This document shows, in pieces, positions 42,031 to 51,110 of a DNA stretch of 64,000 bases; within the stretch, counting starts at the first letter, position 1, and the number at the start of each line of letters is the position of its first letter. The translations under genes were made by a program, and so were the position numbers. The stretch comes from JAQTNP01 sp964616145 (lineage in GTDB: Bacteria; Patescibacteriota; Minisyncoccia; Minisyncoccales; PEYH01). The stretch covers positions 1-64,000 of the forward strand of contig CAZTRD010000001.1 in NCBI GenBank assembly GCA_964616145.1. The letters are read 5' to 3'. The notes under the pieces were generated by a model. That model did not search any database. It was not told the DNA's origin and worked only from the letters and a program-made list of their open reading frames with translations.

Positions 42031-43336
42031 ACTCCATTGCTACTCTTTCCACCTCTTCTATTGTTGTTAAGCCGTCCAATACTTTAATAATTCCGTCCTG
42101 ATACATAGAAACGAACCCCTTTCCTTTAGCCATTTTGGTGATTTCTGGAACTGAGGGGTTTTTTAATACTAAATCTTTCAAATCATTGTCCATACGTATT
42201 GCTTCAAATAGAGCGACTCTTCCTTTATAGCCGGTAAAATTGCAGGATTTGCATTTTTTTGGCTTCTTTACCATTATTTTCTTCTTTTCCACGGTTTTCC
42301 TCAATGGTTCGGGCAAGTTCTTAATAGCTTCCTTTATCTTTTCCAGTTCTTCCTCGGTTGGTTTTTCTTCCATGCCGCAGAATGGACAAACTCTTCTCAC
42401 TAATCTTTGAGCTACAGCTATATTAATGGCCGGGGCTATGTTTATCACTCTAGCCCCCAGAGAAGTCAATCTTGGGATGGCGCCTGCAGCGTCATTGGTA
42501 TGCAGAGTAGATAGAACTAGGTGTCCGGTAAGAGCGGATTGTATTGCTATTTCCGCTGTTTCCAGATCTCTGATTTCACCAACCAGGATTACATCGGGAT
42601 CTTGTCTGACAATAGCTCTCAAGCCACTGGCAAAAGTATATCCTCTCTGGGTGTGAACTTCTGTTTGAGAAATACCATCAAGTCGGTATTCGATAGGATC
42701 TTCTATTGTTACTATCTTAATCTCCGGTTTTCTAATATAGCTTAAGAAAGCATAAAGGGTTGTAGTTTTACCAGAACCAGTGGGTCCTGTAACGATTATC
42801 ATTCCATTTGGTTTTTTAATCTCATTCTGGAAAACTTCTAGAAGATCCTGTCTTAATCCTAAATCAGTTATACTTTTCAAGCTTTCAGGATTTAAGATTC
42901 TCATTACTACTGTTTCTCCATAGTCAGCAGGCAGGGAAGACGTTCTTATCTCAATTTCCTTTATTCCTCTGCTGGTGGAAATGACTATTGAAAAACTTCC
43001 ATCTTGTGGTTTGTCATATATATTCAACTTTAATCCGGCCAAAAGCTTAAGTCTTGATAGGATCATTTGATATACATCCAAAGGAATATTTAAAGTATCC
43101 TGGAGCATTCCATCTAACCTGATCCTCATTTTCACATCATTTTCTGTCGGCTCCAGATGGATATCGGAAGCATTAAGATTTATTGATCCAGCCAATATTA
43201 TATTAATTAAAATGCTTACGTCTTGTTGAAAGTATTCTGCAGAAACTTTCTCGAAGGCCTCAACATTGATGATTTTCTCCTTAGCAATATTAGCTATATC
43301 CTCGGGAATTTCCACTAGATCAGTAATTTTTGTCAT
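42029..43336 (-). CDS. PilB/GspE-type secretion ATPase
   Basis: These hexameric ATPases drive type IV pilus extension or type II secretion. The 435-residue protein has SASDIHLEP-like NASDIHLEPTENDVKMR (about 55-71), Walker A IVTGPTGSGKTTTLYAFL (184-191 core), the Asp box TIEDPIEYRLDGISQTEV, Walker B RQDPDVILVGEIRDLETAEIA, the His box LSTLHTNDAAGAIPRL and a CPFC plus CKSC zinc element. The N-terminal domain of full-length PilB (about 560 residues) is shortened. No pilin or PilC gene is nearby. It follows the DHH-like gene by 1 bp. Confidence 0.93.
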   Translation of the reverse strand: MTKITDLVEIPEDIANIAKEKIINVEAFEKVSAEYFQQDVSILINIILAGSINLNASDIHLEPTENDVKMRIRLDGMLQDTLNIPLDVYQMILSRLKLLAGLKLNIYDKPQDGSFSIVISTSRGIKEIEIRTSSLPADYGETVVMRILNPESLKSITDLGLRQDLLEVFQNEIKKPNGMIIVTGPTGSGKTTTLYAFLSYIRKPEIKIVTIEDPIEYRLDGISQTEVHTQRGYTFASGLRAIVRQDPDVILVGEIRDLETAEIAIQSALTGHLVLSTLHTNDAAGAIPRLTSLGARVINIAPAINIAVAQRLVRRVCPFCGMEEKPTEEELEKIKEAIKNLPEPLRKTVEKKKIMVKKPKKCKSCNFTGYKGRVALFEAIRMDNDLKDLVLKNPSVPEITKMAKGKGFVSMYQDGIIKVLDGLTTIEEVERVAME

Positions 43337-43337
43337 G

Positions 43338-44417
43338 TTATCTTAAAGCTTTTAATAATTGATTCTGAGCTGTTTGCAGATCAACAAACGGAACGGAAAA
43401 GATGACTCTGTCTTGTTTCACGCCTCCATTAAAGTATTCAGCCACCCTTTTTGTTTTTGAATTGTCTGCTGAATACATTATACCGCCAACAGCATTTTCT
43501 GTCTTCCATAACAGGACAAAAGAGGGAAGAAAGAATTCTTCCGTGCGTAAAAAATTGACAGCAGATAATACATCAGATTTTTCCCTTATCTTATTCTTTG
43601 GAATTACAATAATGGGCATGCCTAATGTTTTATTCAGATTGATGTTGGATAAAACCAGTTCTATTATCTCTTTCTCCTTTTGATCAAAATTGGCATTTAA
43701 AAGAGAAGGGATTTTTCTAACCTCAGCTCCTTTATTCTTCAGATAGATCAAAGACCTTAAAGAATCCACAGTAATGCCCCTTCCTTTATGATAATTCAAT
43801 ATCCCCCAAAAAAGATTAGTTGCCATGTCCTGGTCAATGATGCTTTGGTTGATCGATTTGATCAGTTTTATCACCAATCCGGAGAAAGAAGAATTTTCTT
43901 CAACAATATTGATTTTTCCATATTCCTGATTTTTCGGATGGTTATCCAGATTTAAAATCGGCTTCTGGGAAAAGAATTTAAAATTTGTTTCATAAAAATC
44001 ATCTAAGGATTCCAATGATTTTATCCCGAGAGTTATTACCAAATCTGGTTCAAACTCATGATCCTCGTCCAGATGAGAAAAATGTATATCATCAGTTTTA
44101 ATATCTCCATCAGTAATAGTCAAAAAGAGTTTCAACTCCCTGGGGCTTTTTTGATAATATATATCAGAAATGATCCCCGCATCATTATTAATAGTGAGGA
44201 TAAAGTTCTTTAAGTCCTTGACAGGAGAAGCTAAGATTGGAAAATGAGCAGCTATCTCTTGAGGATGGCAATTTACAATCTTCCCGATTTTCTTTAGAGT
44301 ATAAAAAAGGGAAGCAGTGGCAACCAGGAAATCAAAACTATTCTTGGTCTTATCACAGACCAAGAGTATGCGAGAGCTGTTATCCAATATATGTTTAATT
44401 TCTGGTATTTCTGCCAT
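43338..44417 (-). CDS. Degenerate DHH-superfamily-like protein
   Basis: The 359-residue protein resembles the N-terminal domain of DHH phosphoesterases such as NrnA and RecJ: LLVCDKTKNSFDFLVATASLFYTL at the start, and PILNLDNHPKNQEYGKINIVEENSSFSGLVIKLI where the family has DHH, N, FG and ASS. The DHH motif itself reads DNH and the first metal-binding D-x-D-x-x-x is not seen, so it has probably lost catalysis. The C-terminal half (about 200-359) fits poorly. Its 1-bp linkage to the PilB-like gene hints at a partner role, possibly nucleotide binding. Confidence 0.6.
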   Translation of the reverse strand: MAEIPEIKHILDNSSRILLVCDKTKNSFDFLVATASLFYTLKKIGKIVNCHPQEIAAHFPILASPVKDLKNFILTINNDAGIISDIYYQKSPRELKLFLTITDGDIKTDDIHFSHLDEDHEFEPDLVITLGIKSLESLDDFYETNFKFFSQKPILNLDNHPKNQEYGKINIVEENSSFSGLVIKLIKSINQSIIDQDMATNLFWGILNYHKGRGITVDSLRSLIYLKNKGAEVRKIPSLLNANFDQKEKEIIELVLSNINLNKTLGMPIIVIPKNKIREKSDVLSAVNFLRTEEFFLPSFVLLWKTENAVGGIMYSADNSKTKRVAEYFNGGVKQDRVIFSVPFVDLQTAQNQLLKALR

Positions 44418-44469
44418 ACGCCTATTGTTAAACTACATGTTTATCATCAAAAAGTCAACCCGCCAGATT

Positions 44470-44982
44470 ATGTCAAAAAAAATTAAAATTATATCCAAAT
44501 CATCTTTACAAACTCAAGAAATCGGTAAGATAATTGCCAGAGCTTTGTCTAAAAAGTCCTTTTTTAAAAAAGCATTAGTGGTAGGACTGAAAGGAGAGCT
44601 GGGGGGCGGGAAGACTACTTTCATCCAAGGATTTGCCAAGGGATTAGATGTTAAAGAAAAGATTTTAAGCCCTACTTTTGTAATAATGAAGAATTTTTCC
44701 ATTCAAACAGGGAAATTCAGAAAACTATATCATTTTGATGTATATCGCATTAGCAAGATTTCGGAATTAAAACTTCTTGAATTCAAAAATGTGCTGTCTA
44801 ATCCTAAAAATATAGTTTTAATTGAATGGGTTGATTTGATTAAAAAGGCTGTTCCTAAAAGATCCATTACATTTACCTTTTCATTTATAGATGAGAATAC
44901 GAGAAAAATAGTGATAGAAATACCCAATGATATTTTTAATCAATTAAAAATGTTAAAATTAGATACATATGGAAGAGAATAA
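44470..44982 (+). CDS. tsaE: tRNA threonylcarbamoyladenosine biosynthesis ATPase TsaE
   Basis: TsaE works with TsaB and TsaD to make t6A37 on ANN-decoding tRNAs. From the ATG at 44470 the protein has 170 residues with Walker A LKGELGGGKTTFIQGFA (42-49 core), the SPTFVIMKNF switch and LYHFDVYRISKISELKLLEF, then VLIEWVDLIKK. Upstream in-frame starts at 44317 and 44440 lie in the divergent gene or leader and are less likely. Its end overlaps the next gene by 14 bp. Confidence 0.93.
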   Translation: MSKKIKIISKSSLQTQEIGKIIARALSKKSFFKKALVVGLKGELGGGKTTFIQGFAKGLDVKEKILSPTFVIMKNFSIQTGKFRKLYHFDVYRISKISELKLLEFKNVLSNPKNIVLIEWVDLIKKAVPKRSITFTFSFIDENTRKIVIEIPNDIFNQLKMLKLDTYGRE

Positions 44983-45883
44983 AAGATTGATGGTGATAGA
45001 TGGGAACGCTCTTGTTCATAGGGCATATCACGCCTTACCACCCTTGACTACTAAAAGTGGGAAATTAGTGAATGCCGTATACGGTTTTCTATTGGTGTTT
45101 TTTAGAGCGATAAAGGATTTTAAACCAGCATATATTGCCGCTACATTTGATTTGCCTGCTCCGACATTCAGGGATGGAATATATGATGGGTATAAGGCAA
45201 AAAGACCAAAAGCTCCAGATGAACTATATAATCAGCTGCCTGAGGTTAAAAAGATTCTAAAGGCCATGGGGATTAAAATATATGAGGTGGCTGGTTTTGA
45301 AGCAGACGATACGATAGGAACCATTGCCACAATGGCTCAGAAGCAACAGATATTTCCTCCCATAGAGACCATTATCGTTACAGGCGACTTAGACACCCTT
45401 CAGTTGATAGATGATAACACCAAAGTGTTTACTTTGAGAAAGGGAGTTAAAGATGCCATTTTGTATGATAGAAATTCTGTTATGGAAAGATACGGTTTAG
45501 GTCCGGAAAGGATTGTTGATTTTAAGGCCTTAAGAGGAGATCCGTCAGATAATATTCCGGGAGTAGCTGGTATAGGAGAAAAGACGGCCGCTAGTTTGAT
45601 AAAAGAATTTTTGACCATAGAAAATATATATCAGGCAATAGAAAATAATACGGAAAGCTCTAAAAATATTTCTGACAAGATAAAAGAAAAATTAAGGGTC
45701 TGTAAAGAAGAAGCGTTCTTCTCAAAAGCATTAGCCGAAATTAGAAAAGACGCGCCGATAGATTTTGTTCTAGAGGATTGCCATCTAGACCATTTTGACA
45801 GGGGGAAAACAGAAGAAGTCTTGAAAGAGTTTGAATTTTTCACACTCATTAATAGATTGCCAGACATTTTCCCCAGCAATTAG
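44969..45883 (+). CDS. Stand-alone 5'-3' exonuclease (PolA N-domain type)
   Basis: The enzyme removes RNA primers and flaps. The 304-residue protein equals the N-terminal domain of DNA polymerase I: VIDGNALVHRAYHALPPL, ATFDLPAPTFRDGIYDGYKA, the acidic YEVAGFEADDTIGTIA and VTGDLDTLQLI, and the H3TH stretch GDPSDNIPGVAGIGEKTAASLI. The polymerase part is absent and the frame stops cleanly, so it is a separate protein; a polA gene may lie elsewhere. It overlaps tsaE by 14 bp. Confidence 0.92.
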   Translation: MEENKRLMVIDGNALVHRAYHALPPLTTKSGKLVNAVYGFLLVFFRAIKDFKPAYIAATFDLPAPTFRDGIYDGYKAKRPKAPDELYNQLPEVKKILKAMGIKIYEVAGFEADDTIGTIATMAQKQQIFPPIETIIVTGDLDTLQLIDDNTKVFTLRKGVKDAILYDRNSVMERYGLGPERIVDFKALRGDPSDNIPGVAGIGEKTAASLIKEFLTIENIYQAIENNTESSKNISDKIKEKLRVCKEEAFFSKALAEIRKDAPIDFVLEDCHLDHFDRGKTEEVLKEFEFFTLINRLPDIFPSN

Positions 45884-45907
45884 TTAAAAAGAAAGTTACT
45901 TTTGTGA

Positions 45908-45913
45908 TATGAT
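45908..45913 (+). promoter_or_regulatory. -10 element of the signalling operon
   Basis: TATGAT with a TGA extension (45905-45913) ends 8 bases before the ATG of the HAMP gene at 45922, suggesting a leaderless start. Confidence 0.5.
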
Positions 45914-45921
45914 AGTAAAAT

Positions 45922-46569
45922 ATGGCTAAAGTTAATTCTAAGAAGACAAGCATCTTTTGGAAAGTTTTTTGGGGTGTTTTGTTAATAGCCATTTTTTCTA
46001 ATATTGTTTTCGCTTACATCATATACAATGCCTATGAAGGCATAATGGTTCAGATAAGACCGTTTCTTTCTCCGGAATTCTTTTCAAGCATAGAGGTCAG
46101 CATTAATTCAACATGGCTCATTGCCGCATCCTCGTTTCTTTTTGTAATAGTAATGGCCATTTTGTTTACAGTGCTATTCACTGGAAGAATTTTGAAACCT
46201 TTAAAACAATTATTAGATGTCGTTCAGGAAGTAGGAAAGGGAAATCTGGATGTTAAGGCGATAATTAAAGCAAGAGATGAAATAGGAGATTTGGCTGACG
46301 AGTTCAATCTCATGATTGATAAATTAAGGACTGCCAGAGAAGCCATTCAAGAAGAGAAGAATATCCTTGAGATCAAGGTTAGGGCCAGAACAAATGAGTT
46401 GCAGGAGTTAGCTCAGTCATTGGATGAAAAGGTCAAGGAAAGAACTAAAGAATTACAGGAAAGAATAGAAGAACTTGAGAGATTCCATCGTCTGACAGTA
46501 GGCAGAGAATTGAAGATGCTGGAACTTAAGAAAGAAAACGAAAAATTAAGAGACAAGGATAAACAATAA
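45922..46569 (+). CDS. HAMP-domain membrane protein with a coiled-coil tail
   Basis: The 215-residue protein has two membrane helices (about 13-36 and 71-95) flanking a short outer loop of about 35 residues, a HAMP domain (about 93-145, GRILKPLKQLLDVVQEVGKGNLDV and DEIGDLADEFNLMIDKLR) and a long coiled coil (about 145-215). This is the input half of a sensor kinase but it stops before any kinase domain. The kinase is the next gene, overlapping by one base (TAATG). The small outer loop leaves little room for a ligand-binding domain. Confidence 0.85.
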   Translation: MAKVNSKKTSIFWKVFWGVLLIAIFSNIVFAYIIYNAYEGIMVQIRPFLSPEFFSSIEVSINSTWLIAASSFLFVIVMAILFTVLFTGRILKPLKQLLDVVQEVGKGNLDVKAIIKARDEIGDLADEFNLMIDKLRTAREAIQEEKNILEIKVRARTNELQELAQSLDEKVKERTKELQERIEELERFHRLTVGRELKMLELKKENEKLRDKDKQ

Positions 46570-48128
46570 TGGCATTCTTTAAAAAAATATTTGCCAACAC
46601 AGAAGGATTAGAAACAGAAGTACATAACAAACAACAAGAGTTATTGTTTTTACAGTCAAAAATAGAAAAACTATGGGGATTCTTGCCGATAGCTGTTTGT
46701 GAGATTAATGCAGAAGGAATAATCAAAGAAGGGAATGACGAATTCTTTAAACTTTTTAATATATATAAAGAAGGGAATTATCATAAATCCCTTAGCGATT
46801 TGCTTATAGAAAAAGGATCTTTCGAGGAATTCTTAAAGAACCAGAATATTGATAATAAAGAGTTTGCATTTTACAATGCTGAGAATAAAAGAATATATGT
46901 GCAGATATATAAGACAAATATAGATAGCAGCGCTAATACATTTATCTGTTTCTACAACATATCTGATGTGAGAAATCTCAAATCAGATATGGAAGAAAAA
47001 ATCAGGGTTAGAACAAAAGACATAGAGGACTCCAGAGTAGCTCTTCTTAATATGCTTGAAGATACGGAAGAAGCTAGGGCAAGAGTAGAAGAGGAAAAGG
47101 TAAAAACAGAAACTATCTTTACAAATTTCGTTGATGGCCTTTTGGTGTTCAATTTGAATCAAGAGTTGAATCTGATTAACTCCGAAGCCGAGAAGTTCTT
47201 GGATATTAAGGGAGAGAAATTCATCGGCAAGAATTTTCCTGAATTAAAAAAAGAGAAAAATCTAAAATCTCTTTTTGCGATTCTTGGCAGTGAAATGAAA
47301 GAAATGTTTCGCCAGGAGTTGATCATTTCTCCAGATTTGATTTTAGAAGTAACCTCTGTATTCATTACCGCAGGGAAGAAAAAGATATCTTTTCTCGTCA
47401 TTCTACATGACGTAACCAGAGAAAGATTTATCGAGGACCTTAAAAGTCAATTTGTGACGGTGGCTGCTCATCAGCTCCGCACCCCATTGTCAATAATCAA
47501 ATGGGGATTGGGTATGCTTTTGGGCGGAGACGTGGGGAAAATTTCTAAGGATCAAAAGGACCTTTTAGGCAAAACATTTCAAACAAACGAAAGAATGATT
47601 AAACTCGTTAATGATCTGTTGAATGTTTCCAAGATTGAAGAAGGGAAATATCTCTATCAACCAAAAACAGTAGATATGGAAGATTTGGTCAGACAAATCT
47701 GTGCGTCTTCTCAAGATATAGTTGAGAAGAGGAAAATCAATCTTACTATTGAGATAGAGGATAGCGGTCTTAAAAAAACCATTAAAGCGGATGAGGAAAA
47801 AATGGCTTTGGCGATAAAGAACCTGCTAGATAACGCTATCAATTACACAGAGGCCAAAGGGAAGATCACTATTAAAATGACTAAAGAAAAGGATAAAATT
47901 AATTTGTCCATTTCAGATACGGGAGTCGGTATCCCGGAAAAACAACAAGATAGAGTATTCTCCAAATTCTTCAGAGGGTCTAACGTGGTAAAAATGGAAA
48001 CAGACGGTACTGGTTTAGGCCTTTTCATCGCTAAAAATATCATTGAGGCGCATAATGGAAAAATATCCTTTAAGTCAAAGGAAGGAGAAGGAACAACATT
48101 TTTCATTGTCTTGCCTGCTGCTGACTGA
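46569..48128 (+). CDS. Soluble PAS-domain histidine kinase
   Basis: The 519-residue protein has no membrane helix. It begins with a coiled coil (about 10-35), then two PAS-like domains (about 36-135 and 183-285) joined by a second coiled coil, the HisKA domain with the phospho-acceptor H301 in VTVAAHQLRTPLSIIKW, and a HATPase domain with NLLDNAINYTEAKG, SDTGVGIPEKQQ and GTGLGLFIAKNIIEAHNG. All kinase boxes are present. It probably docks through its coiled coil on the HAMP protein encoded just before it. Confidence 0.93.
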   Translation: MAFFKKIFANTEGLETEVHNKQQELLFLQSKIEKLWGFLPIAVCEINAEGIIKEGNDEFFKLFNIYKEGNYHKSLSDLLIEKGSFEEFLKNQNIDNKEFAFYNAENKRIYVQIYKTNIDSSANTFICFYNISDVRNLKSDMEEKIRVRTKDIEDSRVALLNMLEDTEEARARVEEEKVKTETIFTNFVDGLLVFNLNQELNLINSEAEKFLDIKGEKFIGKNFPELKKEKNLKSLFAILGSEMKEMFRQELIISPDLILEVTSVFITAGKKKISFLVILHDVTRERFIEDLKSQFVTVAAHQLRTPLSIIKWGLGMLLGGDVGKISKDQKDLLGKTFQTNERMIKLVNDLLNVSKIEEGKYLYQPKTVDMEDLVRQICASSQDIVEKRKINLTIEIEDSGLKKTIKADEEKMALAIKNLLDNAINYTEAKGKITIKMTKEKDKINLSISDTGVGIPEKQQDRVFSKFFRGSNVVKMETDGTGLGLFIAKNIIEAHNGKISFKSKEGEGTTFFIVLPAAD

Positions 48129-48144
48129 GTGATATAATAAATAT

Positions 48145-48522
48145 ATGGCAAAGAAGATACTAATAATAGAAGACGAAGAACTATTATCAGAATTATTAAG
48201 GAAAAAATTCTTAGGTTTGGGATTTGATGTTTTTATCGCCGAAGATGGAGAAAAAGGAGTTCAATCAATAAGAGAAGTAAATCCAGATTTGGTTCTATTA
48301 GACATCATCATGCCAAAAATGAGTGGGTTTGAAGTTCTCAAAATTGTAAGACAGGATCCAGTGATTGCTAATACTAAAATCATGGTAATTTCTAATTCTG
48401 GCCAACCGGTAGAATTGGATAAAGCCAAGGCGCTAGGGGCCGTAGATTGGCTAATCAAAACAGAATTTGACCCTAATGAAGTAGTGCAAAAGGCTATGAA
48501 TCTAATCGGTCCAGCTAATTAA
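48145..48522 (+). CDS. Single-domain response regulator 1
   Basis: The 125-residue protein is one receiver domain: acidic pair IIEDEEL, phospho-acceptor D53 in LVLLDIIMPKMSG, and KTEFDPNEVV with the conserved Lys near 112. There is no output domain. A perfect extended -10 (TGATATAAT, 48130-48138) ends 6 bases before the ATG, so it may be transcribed on its own from a leaderless promoter as well as with the kinase gene. Confidence 0.92.
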   Translation: MAKKILIIEDEELLSELLRKKFLGLGFDVFIAEDGEKGVQSIREVNPDLVLLDIIMPKMSGFEVLKIVRQDPVIANTKIMVISNSGQPVELDKAKALGAVDWLIKTEFDPNEVVQKAMNLIGPAN

Positions 48523-48540
48523 TCTAATTTAAATAAAAAT

Positions 48541-48915
48541 ATGGCTTCAAAAATACTTATCGTAGAAGATGACAAATTCCTTAGAGAACTAATCTCCCGA
48601 AAATTAGTAAAAGAAGGATATGATATTGCCGAGGCAATAGATGGAGAGGAGGGCATTAAGAAATCAGAGGAATTCATGCCGGAACTGATCTTACTTGATC
48701 TAATCCTTCCTGGTATTGATGGTTTTGGAACTCTAGAGAAGGTCAAAGAGAATCCTAAAACAATGAATATCCCTGTTGTCATCCTTTCTAACCTTGGACA
48801 GAAAGATGAAGTGGAAAGAGGCCTAAAGCTGGGAGCCATTGATTTCTTGATTAAGGCCCATTTCACACCAGAAGAGATAGTAGAAAAAATCAGATTAGTA
48901 TTGGCTAAAAAATAA
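48541..48915 (+). CDS. Single-domain response regulator 2
   Basis: The 124-residue receiver domain has IVEDDKFLRELIS, D53 in LILLDLILPGIDGF and the conserved Lys in IKAHFTPEEIV. Like its neighbour it has no output domain. The two regulators are related, so a duplication is likely. They may compete for the kinase or act by protein contact, as with CheY or Spo0F. Confidence 0.92.
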   Translation: MASKILIVEDDKFLRELISRKLVKEGYDIAEAIDGEEGIKKSEEFMPELILLDLILPGIDGFGTLEKVKENPKTMNIPVVILSNLGQKDEVERGLKLGAIDFLIKAHFTPEEIVEKIRLVLAKK

Positions 48916-48928
48916 TCTGGGCAAAAAT

Positions 48929-49801
48929 ATGCCCGAATTACCAGAAGTAGAAACTATTGTCAGAGAATTAAAGGAAAAAGTCCTTAAAAGGACTTTTCTT
49001 GATGTTTGGATAGATGCTCCGAAATTGATTAAAAAACCGAAGAGGTCGGCTCAGTTTAAAAAACTGCTCATCGGGAGAAAGATCACAGGCATATCCAGAA
49101 TGGGAAAGATAATAGTTTTTCATCTTTCGGGGAGTAAAATAATGTTTGTACATCAAAAAATGACCGGTCATTTTCTTCTAGGAAAATGGTCTAAGAATGA
49201 CAAAGAGATTATTTCTAAAGAGAAAGGATTTTTGCAAGATTCGGCAAATAAATATATCCACATCATTTTCTACCTAGACGGCAAAAAGGAATTGGCCTTT
49301 TCTGATTTAAGAAAGTTTGCAAGGATAGAACTCTTAGATGACAAAGATTTTGAAAAATTCAAAAAAGAATTGAATCTTGGCCCTGACCCTTTGGAAAAAG
49401 GATTCTCCTTGTCCCAATTTTCTAGAATCATTACCGGTCAAAAAGGGAAGATAAAACAGGCGTTGATGAATCAGGAGATAATTTCCGGGATAGGGAACAT
49501 ATATTCTGATGAGATTTTGTTTGAATCTAAAGTCAATCCTTTCAGGTCCGCTGATAGTTTAAGCAAGCAAGAATTGCAAAAACTCTATCTTGCTATTAAA
49601 ATGATTCTGAAAAGATCAATTGAAGTTGGCGGAGATAGCGTCTCTGATTACAGAAGGACAGACGGTTCTTTGGGAGGATTTGATAAATTAAGCAAGGTCT
49701 ATGGCAGAGAGGGAGAAAAATGCTCTCGTTGCAAGTCAGCCATACAAAGAAAAAAAATAGGAGGCAGATCCGCTCATTTTTGCCCTAAATGCCAAATTTA
49801 A
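48929..49801 (+). CDS. mutM: Formamidopyrimidine-DNA glycosylase
   Basis: MutM removes 8-oxoguanine and formamidopyrimidines. The 290-residue protein starts with PELPEVETIVRELKEKV, with the catalytic Pro2 and Glu3, and has the helix-two-turn-helix MNQEIISGIGNIYSDEILF and a C-terminal zinc finger CSRC...CPKC with the conserved GGRSAHFCP. It is complete. Confidence 0.95.
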   Translation: MPELPEVETIVRELKEKVLKRTFLDVWIDAPKLIKKPKRSAQFKKLLIGRKITGISRMGKIIVFHLSGSKIMFVHQKMTGHFLLGKWSKNDKEIISKEKGFLQDSANKYIHIIFYLDGKKELAFSDLRKFARIELLDDKDFEKFKKELNLGPDPLEKGFSLSQFSRIITGQKGKIKQALMNQEIISGIGNIYSDEILFESKVNPFRSADSLSKQELQKLYLAIKMILKRSIEVGGDSVSDYRRTDGSLGGFDKLSKVYGREGEKCSRCKSAIQRKKIGGRSAHFCPKCQI

Positions 49802-49805
49802 GAAA

Positions 49806-50759
49806 ATGATGAACATTATCCTAATCCATGGTAAGAATAATATTTTCTCCAAAGAAAAGTTGGAGGAAATATTAAAAGAAAGAAAACAATTCTTTTCTGA
49901 AGATTTCGTTGTTTTTGATTTTTCAGAGGAGAATTGCGATTTCTATTCTGTTAAATCAGAGATTTCCAACGAATCAATGTTTTTTAAAAAAAGAGTCGTA
50001 GTCCTTAAATCCGCTTTTTCAGATAAATCATTTAAAGAAACATTTTTAGAGAAAAAGGATTTTCTAGAGAAAAACAATGGTTTGATTATATTTTTTGAAG
50101 AAGATAGTATTTCTAAGATTGATACATTATATAAATTGATTAAGAAACAAGGGCATATATATGAGTTTGACGAGATGGATGCAGTTAAAATCAAATCATT
50201 TGTTAACAGGAAATTAAAAGATAATGGTTTTAAGATAGAACCAACGGCGCTTACGCTTTTAAACAATTCCGTTAACAAGGATCTTTGGAGATTAAGACAT
50301 GAGTTAGAAAAATTGATGGCTTTTAAGGTAAAGGAAAAATTCATTAGCAAGAAAGACGTAGAAGATTTGATTAAGCCGGAGATAGAAAACGATATTTTCA
50401 AAACAATTGACGCAATTGCCAAGAAGGACAAGAAAGGGGCTTTAAGAATGATACACTCTCACCTTGAGAAAGGAGATTCTGCCCCCTATGTTTTTTCAAT
50501 GATAGCTTTTCAATTCAGAAATATGCTTATCATTAAGAATACCTTAGAAAAACACCCGGATTTTAATCAGTTTCAATTAAAAAAAGAGTTAAAGGGAATT
50601 AATCCTTTTGTAATTCAAAAGAGTCTTTGGCTAATAAAGAATTTCAGTCTGTCTCAATTAGAGAAAATATATAAAAAGATATTCCAAATGGATATCTCTG
50701 TTAAATCTGGAAAATTAGATCAAGAAGAAGCAATAGAAATGCTACTTCTTGATATTTGA
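49806..50759 (+). CDS. holA: DNA polymerase III delta subunit
   Basis: HolA opens the sliding clamp as part of the clamp loader. The 317-residue protein has the HolA-like start IILIHGKNNIFSKEKLEEIL, the SMFFKKRVVVLKSA segment and the central VNKDLWRLRHELEKLMAF and ENDIFKTIDAIAKKDKKGAL stretches. It lacks the catalytic ATPase motifs, as expected. Its last 18 bases overlap the convergent rpsT gene. Confidence 0.83.
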   Translation: MMNIILIHGKNNIFSKEKLEEILKERKQFFSEDFVVFDFSEENCDFYSVKSEISNESMFFKKRVVVLKSAFSDKSFKETFLEKKDFLEKNNGLIIFFEEDSISKIDTLYKLIKKQGHIYEFDEMDAVKIKSFVNRKLKDNGFKIEPTALTLLNNSVNKDLWRLRHELEKLMAFKVKEKFISKKDVEDLIKPEIENDIFKTIDAIAKKDKKGALRMIHSHLEKGDSAPYVFSMIAFQFRNMLIIKNTLEKHPDFNQFQLKKELKGINPFVIQKSLWLIKNFSLSQLEKIYKKIFQMDISVKSGKLDQEEAIEMLLLDI

Positions 50760-51005
50760 GAGTTTTGTTCTGCGAGATTTTATTCTTGCGGCTCTATTTC
50801 TCTTTATCACGCCTGCCTTAGCAGCCTTATCAGCTGCTTTATATAATTTTGGATAAAGTTTTTTAGCCTCGTCTGTTTTGCCGGCAATGATAAGTTTCTT
50901 AATCTCTTTATCAACTGATTTGAGATTGTTCTTATACTTTAAATTATTCTTTTTTCTTCTATCATTCTGGCGCAAGGCCTTTTTTGCTGCGTGGGTTATT
51001 GCCAT
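50742..51005 (-). CDS. rpsT: 30S ribosomal protein S20
   Basis: The 87-residue basic protein has the S20 pattern of long helices: AITHAAKKALRQNDRRKKNN, then LKSVDKEIKKLIIAGKTDEA and the VIKRNRAARIKSRRTKL end. It lies alone on the minus strand, with holA overlapping its end. Confidence 0.95.
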   Translation of the reverse strand: MAITHAAKKALRQNDRRKKNNLKYKNNLKSVDKEIKKLIIAGKTDEAKKLYPKLYKAADKAAKAGVIKRNRAARIKSRRTKLSNIKK

Positions 51006-51071
51006 ATTCTTGTTTATTACGAATGTTTGAATTTAACACGAACAGAGATTTTTTGCAAGTTTTTTATGTTA

Positions 51072-51100
51072 TTGAACAATCCCAAATTTAAGATTAGAAT
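51072..51100 (+). promoter_or_regulatory. Promoter of ruvA
   Basis: TTGAAC (51072-51077), 17 bp, TAGAAT (51095-51100). The -10 ends 10 bases before the ruvA ATG at 51111, which supports that start over the longer upstream frame. Confidence 0.65.
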
Positions 51101-51110
51101 GAGAAAAAAC

